Positions 1 through 4,381 of a stretch of DNA of 6,959 bases are shown here, in pieces; position 1 is the stretch's first letter, and every line of letters starts with the position of its first letter. The stretch comes from Lactobacillus sp. GTDB taxonomy: Bacteria; Bacillota; Bacilli; Lactobacillales; Lactobacillaceae. Position numbers and translations under genes: made by a program. Where the stretch lies: assembly GCA_003482405.1 (NCBI GenBank), contig DMZB01000220.1, positions 1 to 6,959 on the forward strand. Reading direction: 5' to 3'. The notes below the pieces were generated by a model. That model was not told the origin of the DNA, did not search any database, and worked only from the letters and a program-made list of their open reading frames with translations.

Positions 1-860
1 CAGAAAATTATCCCGGTGGTGAAAACGAACGCTATCTGGAAATCTGGAACATTGTGTTCTCACAGTTCAATCACACGCCAGAAGGCACTTATGAACCATT
101 GCCGCATAAGAACATTGATACGGGGATGGGGCTGGAACGGGTAGTTTCTGTTTTCCAACACGCACGAACTAACTTTGAGACAGATTTGTTTTTGCCCATT
201 ATTCGTGCAACAGAACAACTTTCTGACAACAAAAAATACGAAGCTAACAAAACTGACGATGTGTCGTTTAAAATCATTGCAGACCATGCACGAGCTGTGA
301 CGTTTGCCATCGGTGACGGTGCCTTGCCTTCAAACGAAGGGCGTGGTTACGTTATTCGCCGGTTGATTCGTCGTGCCATTTTAAACGGTAAGAAACTGGG
401 CATTAACGAAGCATTTCTATACAAGTTAGTGCCGGTTGTTGGTGAGATCATGAAGAGTCACTATCCAACCGTCCTTGACCAAGCGGATTATATTGCGGGT
501 GTCATTCATTCCGAAGAAGACCGGTTTAACGTGACGTTGGACACTGGTTTATCATTATTAAACGACACGATTGCCGCAACTAAAGCAGCAGGTAAGTCCC
601 AGCTGGATGGTGCAGAAGCATTCAAGTTGTTTGACACGTACGGTTTTCCAATTGAACTGACCACTGAATATGCTGGCGACGAAGGCATGGGTGTGGATCA
701 AGATGGCTTCAAGGCTGAAATGGAAAAGCAACGTGCACGTGCGCGGAATGCACGTTCTTCGGCTAAGTCAATGGGTGTTCAGCGTGCCTTATTAACGGAT
801 ATCAAATCTAGCAGCAAGTATGTTGGCTATACGACGCTCACAGTTAACGACGCAAAGTAG
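1..860 (+). CDS. alaS: AlaRS aminoacylation and tRNA-recognition part (partial, ends at TAG)
   Basis: This is the class II catalytic half of alanyl-tRNA synthetase as translated up to the amber stop. The first visible residues read [16 protein letters not shown], a canonical stretch of the family. Class II motif 3 is seen as DTGMGLER (117-140), with the ATP-binding arginine at 138-140. It is followed by the helical tRNA-recognition region with [37 protein letters not shown] and [12 protein letters not shown], and then a Lys/Arg-rich helix (about 710-770). Motifs 1 and 2 lie upstream of the window. The last residues before the stop are LTVNDAK. From the family, the corresponding E. coli N-terminal fragment of about 461 residues aminoacylates by itself as a monomer, so this product might still charge tRNA-Ala but would lack editing and the C-terminal domain. 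The ATG-like start at 54 (GTG) is an internal valine codon, not a gene start. Confidence 0.9.
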   Translation, partial: ENYPGGENERYLEIWNIVFSQFNHTPEGTYEPLPHKNIDTGMGLERVVSVFQHARTNFETDLFLPIIRATEQLSDNKKYEANKTDDVSFKIIADHARAVTFAIGDGALPSNEGRGYVIRRLIRRAILNGKKLGINEAFLYKLVPVVGEIMKSHYPTVLDQADYIAGVIHSEEDRFNVTLDTGLSLLNDTIAATKAAGKSQLDGAEAFKLFDTYGFPIELTTEYAGDEGMGVDQDGFKAEMEKQRARARNARSSAKSMGVQRALLTDIKSSSKYVGYTTLTVNDAK

Positions 861-2093
861 TTGGATATTATTGTGGATGAAAAACTGGTTGACAGCACCG
901 ATGCTGCTGATGACGTTGTTACCGCTGAAGTGATCTTTGATCAAACACCATTTTATGCAGAAATGGGTGGTCAGGTTGCAGATACAGGAACCATTGTTGA
1001 TGAATCAGGTACTGTAGTTGCCAAGGTCACAGACGTGCAACACGCACCTAATGGTCAAAACCTACACACGGTTAAACTGATTGGCAAACTGGTTAAAGGT
1101 GCAACTTACACTTTGTCTGTTGATGCCGCTCGTCACAGTAAGGTTGAAAAGAACCATACAGCGACGCATTTGCTTGATCAGTCGTTACGAAACGTGCTAG
1201 GCAGTCATACTGCTCAAGCAGGTTCGTTGGTTGAACCACATTACCTGCGCTTTGACTTCACACACTTTGGTCAAGTTACCAGTGAGGATTTGCACAAGGT
1301 TGAACAGATGGTTAATGACCAAATTTTTGCAGAAATTCCGGTTAAAACCGTTGAAACTGATTTGGAAACAGCCAAAAAGATGGGTGCTATTGCCATGTTC
1401 TCCGAAAAATACGGCAAACGTGTGCGGGTCGTTTCCATTGGTGATTTCAACACCGAATTCTGTGGCGGTGATCACGTCGCTAACACTAACGAGTTGGGAT
1501 TGTTTAAAATCGTTTCTGAAACTGGTGTTGGTGCCGGCGTACGCCGAATCGAAGCCGTTACTGCAGGAGATGCCTTTAAGTTCCTGAATGACGAAGAGGC
1601 GTTATTGAACCAAACTGCTGCGCTGGTTAAGGCACCACAGGTAAAAGAGGTTCCTCACCGTATCGAAGCGTTGCAGGCAGATGTGAAGAAACTGGAAACA
1701 GGTCAGCGTGCGTTGCAGGCTAAGATGGCGGCTCAACAGGCTGCCAGTGCCTTTGATCATATCGAAACTGTTGCCGGAACAACTGTCATTGCACAACAAG
1801 TGAATGTTGCAGGTATGGGTCAGTTACGGCAATTAGCTGACGATTGGAAGCAAAAGTTGCCATCTGACGTGCTTGTTTTGGCAACAGGGAACGACGATAA
1901 AGCCAGTTTGTTAGTGGCAATGTCACCAGATCAGGTCAAAGCTGGTCGAAAGGCTGGCGATTTGATCAAGGCGATCGCACCCGCCATTAATGGTGGTGGC
2001 GGTGGCCGCCCAGACATGGCTCAGGCCGGTGGTAAGAAACCAGCTGGCATTAGCGATGCACTGGCACAAGCCAAAGCTTGGTTAGAAAAGTAA
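861..2093 (+). CDS. alaS: AlaRS editing and C-Ala part, in frame downstream of the TAG
   Basis: This frame holds the AlaX-like editing domain and the C-terminal C-Ala domain. The four expected zinc ligands are present: HTATH (His codons 1155-1157 and 1167-1169) and CGGDH (Cys 1461-1463, His 1473-1475). GVGAGVRRIEAVT closes the editing domain; a coiled-coil linker rich in Ala/Gln/Lys follows (about 1590-1750), and the C-Ala domain has the glycine run GGGGGRPDMAQAGG near 1990-2030. About 410 codons, full normal length for this half. If translated separately, possible starts are TTG at 861, directly after the stop, or GTG at 873; neither has a recognisable Shine-Dalgarno site, and the first in-frame ATG (963) would cut into the editing fold. 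So separate synthesis would depend on reinitiation or readthrough. The aspartate in CGGDH replaces the more usual threonine beside the zinc ligand. Confidence 0.8.
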   Translation: MDIIVDEKLVDSTDAADDVVTAEVIFDQTPFYAEMGGQVADTGTIVDESGTVVAKVTDVQHAPNGQNLHTVKLIGKLVKGATYTLSVDAARHSKVEKNHTATHLLDQSLRNVLGSHTAQAGSLVEPHYLRFDFTHFGQVTSEDLHKVEQMVNDQIFAEIPVKTVETDLETAKKMGAIAMFSEKYGKRVRVVSIGDFNTEFCGGDHVANTNELGLFKIVSETGVGAGVRRIEAVTAGDAFKFLNDEEALLNQTAALVKAPQVKEVPHRIEALQADVKKLETGQRALQAKMAAQQAASAFDHIETVAGTTVIAQQVNVAGMGQLRQLADDWKQKLPSDVLVLATGNDDKASLLVAMSPDQVKAGRKAGDLIKAIAPAINGGGGGRPDMAQAGGKKPAGISDALAQAKAWLEK

Positions 2094-2141
2094 AGACACA
2101 TCAGCGCCATTTAATCGCGCGTGATTATTGAGAGAGCGGGA

Positions 2142-2246
2142 CATAACACGTTTTGACTTTCTCAGGTAATGTAAATACGTCGTTTATGGGTGATTTTTCC
2201 CATGAACGATGTATTTTTGTGTTAAATGAGCAAAACCAGTGCTATG
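2142..2246 (+). repeat. imperfect long inverted repeat enclosing the terminator
   Basis: Outer arms flank the terminator hairpin. CATA (2142-2145) pairs with TATG (2243-2246), CAC (2147-2149) with GTG (2239-2241), TTTTG (2151-2155) with CAAAA (2231-2235), and CTCA (2161-2164) with TGAG (2227-2230), with small bulges between them. The whole of 2142-2246 could fold as one extended branched-free hairpin in RNA. It may be a decayed short palindromic element or a structured 3' UTR; I infer this from pairing only. Confidence 0.45.
2173..2218 (+). terminator. intrinsic terminator after alaS
   Basis: The arms 2173-2190 and 2199-2216 form an 18-bp stem with two G·U wobbles and no mismatch, closing an 8-base loop (TGATTTTT). 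The stem's lower end reads ATTT and runs into a T-tract at 2214-2218. It lies 80 bases after the alaS stop and should end the alaS transcript, separating it from the ireB operon. The A-rich 5' arm makes it potentially active in reverse, but no gene on the minus strand needs it. Confidence 0.85.
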
Positions 2247-2276
2247 GCTTGTGTTTGCGGCAATTTTTCAATAAAA

Positions 2277-2310
2277 TTTTTCAATCGCAGGAACTTTTGC
2301 GATTGAAGGA
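2277..2310. repeat. 13-bp inverted repeat / hairpin
   Basis: Arms 2277-2289 and 2298-2310 pair over 13 bp, with a perfect core TCAATCGCA / TGCGATTGA and two wobbles near the base; the loop is GGAACTTT. No T-tract follows on the + strand, so it is not a standard terminator. Just upstream, AATTTTTCAAT occurs twice, at 2262-2272 and 2275-2285, 13 bases apart. Confidence 0.6.
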
Positions 2311-2317
2311 AAATGTC

Positions 2318-2375
2318 TGCTGAAAGAACTTGCTGAAAGAACTTGCTGAAAATACCTGCTGAAAGAACTTGCTGA
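2318..2375. repeat. 13-bp tandem repeat, about 4.5 copies, with flanking inverted repeat
   Basis: The unit TGCTGAAAGAACT is exact at 2318-2330, 2331-2343 and 2357-2369. The copy at 2344-2356 has diverged in its second half (TGCTGAAAATACC), and a partial copy TGCTGA is at 2370-2375. The array is bracketed by AAATGTC at 2311-2317 and its exact reverse complement GACATTT at 2374-2380. The unit length is not a multiple of three and it brings TGA into every frame, so it is not coding. It could be a product of slipped-strand replication, a set of protein-binding sites, or an RNA loop presenting a repeated motif. Confidence 0.85.
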
Positions 2376-2493
2376 CATTTCTCTAAAGTTGAAGCTGAGA
2401 AGTTGTGTCTTAGTTTGTTTCGTTTATTTTGTTGCGTTCATAAGAAGATTTGTATGTGGGCGACGTTGTGTTAGCTATTTTTAGGCACCTTAT

Positions 2494-2524
2494 TTGACAA
2501 TATGGTTACAACGGTCAGGATAAT
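2494..2524 (+). promoter_or_regulatory. promoter candidate 1 for the ireB operon
   Basis: A perfect -35 TTGACA at 2494-2499 is followed after 19 bases by GATAAT (2519-2524), five of six matches to the -10 consensus. The spacer is two bases longer than ideal. It lies downstream of the alaS terminator and upstream of ireB, as expected for the operon promoter; the leader would be about 115 bases. Confidence 0.5.
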
Positions 2525-2552
2525 TGTTATTTGGACAATGTTTCAGTAGAAT
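2524..2552 (+). promoter_or_regulatory. promoter candidate 2 for the ireB operon
   Basis: TTGTTA (2524-2529) and TAGAAT (2547-2552) are separated by an ideal 17 bases; the -35 has four of six and the -10 five of six consensus bases. It begins where candidate 1 ends, so the two may be alternatives or a tandem pair. Transcription would begin near 2559. Confidence 0.45.
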
Positions 2553-2646
2553 AGTTATTAATCGGAGTGTGCAGATTTTATGTTTTTAGCCAAATGTTTT
2601 TGTGCACAGGAGCCCGTTGGGTGAATTGATCATGGAGGGAATACAA

Positions 2647-2913
2647 ATGAGTACGACAGACAAGACCATGTTCTTTGATTTTAATAATCAGCAACAAAAA
2701 GACGTTCATGATACGTTAACAACGGTTTACGCTGCACTTGAGGAAAAGGGCTACAACCCAATTAACCAGATCGTGGGATATTTGTTATCGGGGGATCCCG
2801 CCTACATTCCACGTCTAAATGATGCACGTAATTTAATTCGTAAGCATGAACGTGACGAAATTATTGAAGAACTCGTGCGTTCATATCTAAAGGCGGATAA
2901 TAAAAATAAATGA
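2647..2913 (+). CDS. ireB: IreB family regulatory phosphoprotein (UPF0297)
   Basis: This 88-residue protein belongs to the UPF0297/YrzL family. In Enterococcus faecalis, IreB is a small cytoplasmic dimer phosphorylated by the PASTA kinase IreK; it lowers intrinsic cephalosporin resistance and so links the kinase to cell-wall physiology. The family signature is plain: [20 protein letters not shown], followed by [16 protein letters not shown] and [14 protein letters not shown]. The N-terminus MSTTDKT keeps threonines at positions 4 and 7, the phosphorylated sites known in the enterococcal protein, so phosphorylation here is likely but inferred. The start at 2647 is chosen because GGAGGG (2634-2639) lies 7 bases before it; in-frame upstream starts at 2602 and 2632 overlap or precede this site and add residues unlike the family. 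The last four bases overlap the ruvX start (ATGA), indicating translational coupling. It is first in the operon running to mutS2. Confidence 0.95.
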   Translation: MSTTDKTMFFDFNNQQQKDVHDTLTTVYAALEEKGYNPINQIVGYLLSGDPAYIPRLNDARNLIRKHERDEIIEELVRSYLKADNKNK

Positions 2914-3344
2914 AATTAATGGGATTAGATGTTGGATCTAGAACCGTTGGTGTCGCCGTTAGCGACGCGTTTGGTTGGACGGCACAAGGTGTCGAGATCG
3001 TGAGAATCAATGAAGATGAGGGTGAGTTTGGATTAGACCGCATTGAAGAATTGATGAAAGCACATGGAACAGGTGGCTTCGTATTAGGTTTGCCAAAGAA
3101 CATGAATAATACGTTGGGACCACGTGTCGAGGCCTCACAGCACTATGGTGAGTTGCTGAGTGAACGTTTCCATCAGCCAATTGATTTTATTGATGAACGA
3201 TTAACGACCGTAGAAGCTGAGCGGATGCTGGTCGAACAGGCCGACACCTCACGGAAAAAGCGAAAAAAGGTCATTGATAAGTTGGCGGCGGCTTTGATTT
3301 TACAGAATTATTTGGATGCACATGGCAAACTGACGCAAGCTTGA
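2910..3344 (+). CDS. ruvX: RuvX/YqgF family Holliday junction resolvase-like nuclease
   Basis: This 144-residue cytoplasmic protein has the RNase H-like fold of the YqgF family. Members act on nucleic acids: the E. coli protein is needed for 16S rRNA 5' maturation, others cut RNA or Holliday junctions in vitro, and the exact Lactobacillaceae substrate is unsettled. The motifs are complete: [15 protein letters not shown] at residues 5-19 with catalytic Asp7, GLPKNMN at 60-66, DERLTT at 95-100 with Glu96, and [17 protein letters not shown] at 119-135 with Asp123. The length is normal. The ATG at 2910 overlaps the ireB stop; the nearest ribosome-binding sequence AGGCGG (2891-2896) is 13 bases away, so initiation probably relies on coupling with ireB. 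The neighbour pair ireB–ruvX is conserved across Bacilli. Its TGA lies inside a hairpin continuing into the next gap. Confidence 0.95.
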   Translation: MKLMGLDVGSRTVGVAVSDAFGWTAQGVEIVRINEDEGEFGLDRIEELMKAHGTGGFVLGLPKNMNNTLGPRVEASQHYGELLSERFHQPIDFIDERLTTVEAERMLVEQADTSRKKRKKVIDKLAAALILQNYLDAHGKLTQA

Positions 3345-3388
3345 TGATGGACTTAGACAGACTTGATCTGAAGTAAAACCCCGTCATC
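3343..3388 (+). other. compound hairpin between ruvX and the DUF1292 gene
   Basis: GATGATGG (3343-3350) pairs with CCGTCATC (3381-3388) over 8 bp with one wobble. Inside it ACTT (3351-3354) pairs with AAGT (3371-3374), and CAGA (3358-3361) with TCTG (3367-3370), closing the 5-base loop CTTGA. The arm begins within the ruvX stop codon. No T-tract follows (TAAAACACG), so it is more likely a processing, stability or attenuation element than a terminator. Confidence 0.5.
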
Positions 3389-3418
3389 TAAAACACGCAA
3401 AAGAAAGTGGGAATCAGC

Positions 3419-3733
3419 ATGGCTGAGACAAAACACAACGGTTCAGAAGACAACGAAGAACAACAAATTACATTGGTCGATGACAATGGCAACGAAACGT
3501 TGTATAACGTCTTGTTTACGTTTAAATCAGATGATTACGGAAAGTCTTACATTCTGCTTTATCCAGCTAGTGCAGCGGATGACGAAGAAGTTGACATCCA
3601 AGCGTATGCTTTTGATCCGGAAGAAGATGGCTCCACTGAGGGGGAGCTGTCGCCGATTGAAAGCGATGACGAGTGGGACATGGTTGAAGAAATGCTTAAC
3701 ACGTTCTTAGACGATGACTCAAATCTGTCGTAA
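3419..3733 (+). CDS. yrzB: DUF1292 family acidic protein (YrzB type)
   Basis: A 104-residue, strongly acidic cytoplasmic protein of the DUF1292 family, called YrzB in Bacillus subtilis; its molecular function is unknown. Family traits are visible: the [19 protein letters not shown] strand region near residues 18-36, [10 protein letters not shown] near 41-50, then an acidic tail with [27 protein letters not shown]. There is no signal peptide, membrane segment or catalytic motif. The ATG at 3419 is preferred: the GTGGGA-like purine-rich sequence at 3407-3412 then serves as a weak ribosome-binding site 6 bases upstream, whereas a GTG start at 3407 would be embedded in that site and add only MGIS. 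It sits between ruvX and cvpA, 74 bases after ruvX and 100 before cvpA; the position next to ireB and ruvX is the usual one in Bacilli. Confidence 0.9.
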   Translation: MAETKHNGSEDNEEQQITLVDDNGNETLYNVLFTFKSDDYGKSYILLYPASAADDEEVDIQAYAFDPEEDGSTEGELSPIESDDEWDMVEEMLNTFLDDDSNLS

Positions 3734-3755
3734 TTTAGGTTGATTGTTATTTGTT

Positions 3756-3796
3756 GCGGCGCTGTATTCCTGTATCTGGAAGGGATATGGCGCCGC
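3756..3796 (+). other. GC-rich hairpin upstream of cvpA (possible attenuator)
   Basis: Arms 3756-3771 and 3781-3796 form a 16-bp stem beginning GCGGCGC / GCGCCGC with three wobbles and no mismatch; the loop is GTATCTGGA. What follows is TTGTGTTGAAG, a poor T-tract, so it could be a weak terminator that reduces cvpA–mutS2 expression or an RNA-processing or stabilising element. It is the strongest hairpin within the operon. Confidence 0.6.
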
Positions 3797-3833
3797 TTGT
3801 GTTGAAGTTAGAAATTAGACGGGAATTAATTAA

Positions 3834-4361
3834 ATGATATTATCGTTAATTGTAATTTTGTTACTGTTGATTGCTTTGGGTCGTGGCTACCGGCGCGGTT
3901 TTGTCGTCGAAGTTGTGACCACTGTGGGGTACATTTTTGTATTGATTATTGCGAAACTGTTAACGCCAACAGTAGCAACGTGGTTACGTCATTTGTTACC
4001 GGTCAACCATCAGCCAACCGCTAACGATCAGTTATTAAACAGTCAGGTCAATCATTTTTGGTCCGCTGGCTTAGCCTTTTGGGGGTTAATAATTCTGGGA
4101 TTCATTTTATTGCACTGGCTGTCGCGCTCTTTAAAAGTATTTACAAATATTCCAGTCATTCATGGTGTCAATGCGATTACAGGTGCGGTTATCGCCGGTT
4201 TATTGATGTATCTGTTGATCTTTTTCGGATTATCCATTGCGTCCGTTTGGCCGGCTGACTGGATTCATAACCAGCTCGTGCATTCACCGGTGAGTCACTG
4301 GATTTTGCACCAAACACCGATTCTGTCAGAGAAAATCTTTCAGTGGTGGCTGAGTCGTTAA
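3834..4361 (+). CDS. cvpA: CvpA family membrane protein
   Basis: A 175-residue integral membrane protein of the CvpA family. In E. coli cvpA is required for colicin V production; in Firmicutes the role is unclear, and cvpA is commonly found just upstream of mutS2. Four hydrophobic helices are predicted by eye: residues 1-16, 22-43, 76-96 and 111-138. Between the first two is the characteristic basic turn GRGYRRGF (16-23). The loop at 44-75 is polar with NHQPTAND, and the C-terminal 35 residues are amphipathic with several Trp and His. The start at 3834 has GGGA (3821-3824) nine bases upstream. It ends 20 bases before mutS2, so the two are surely cotranscribed. The sequence is diverged enough that the family call relies mainly on topology, the RG turn and context. 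Confidence 0.85.
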   Translation: MILSLIVILLLLIALGRGYRRGFVVEVVTTVGYIFVLIIAKLLTPTVATWLRHLLPVNHQPTANDQLLNSQVNHFWSAGLAFWGLIILGFILLHWLSRSLKVFTNIPVIHGVNAITGAVIAGLLMYLLIFFGLSIASVWPADWIHNQLVHSPVSHWILHQTPILSEKIFQWWLSR

Positions 4362-4381
4362 AAAAGGAATGAATAAAATTG

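Larger units (their letters stand above)
1..2093 (+). pseudogene. alaS: alanyl-tRNA synthetase, 5'-truncated by window, with in-frame amber stop
   Basis: Alanyl-tRNA synthetase charges tRNA-Ala with alanine in the cytoplasm and hydrolyses mischarged Ser- or Gly-tRNA-Ala. The reading frame whose first full codon is at 3 matches the family continuously to the TAA at 2091-2093, except for a TAG at 858-860; the next codon (TTG, 861) continues the same frame, so this is a point nonsense and not a frameshift. About 695 sense codons are visible; with a usual family length near 880 residues, roughly the first 180 codons lie upstream of the window. The TAG would be near residue 470 of the full protein. 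It could have come by one base change from AAG, CAG, GAG, TTG, TCG, TGG or a Tyr codon. I label it pseudogene in the annotation sense of an interrupted frame; the absence of any other decay suggests a recent mutation, a sequence error or a functional split. The two halves are described separately. Confidence 0.85.

Noticed and set aside
893..906. Small hairpin CAGCA-CCGA-TGCTG about 33 bases after the alaS TAG, as a readthrough stimulator
   Set aside because: Only 5 bp, far from the stop, and the codon after the TAG (TTG) is not a known strong readthrough context.
1197..1587. Other-frame ORFs inside alaS (both strands), and similar ones within cvpA and mutS2
   Set aside because: No ribosome-binding sites or family motifs; they mirror conserved codons of the real genes.
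2262..2285. CodY-box-like AT-rich sequence
   Set aside because: At least four mismatches to the consensus in an AT-rich stretch, and no reason for a CodY site between a terminator and a distant promoter.
2313..2336. Short ORF starting ATG at 2313 with a GAAGGA upstream
   Set aside because: Only seven codons, the spacing to the purine run is too short, and the tandem repeat places stops in every frame.
2602..2646. Upstream in-frame starts for ireB (2602, 2632)
   Set aside because: They precede or overlap the GGAGGG site, and the added residues do not resemble the family N-terminus.
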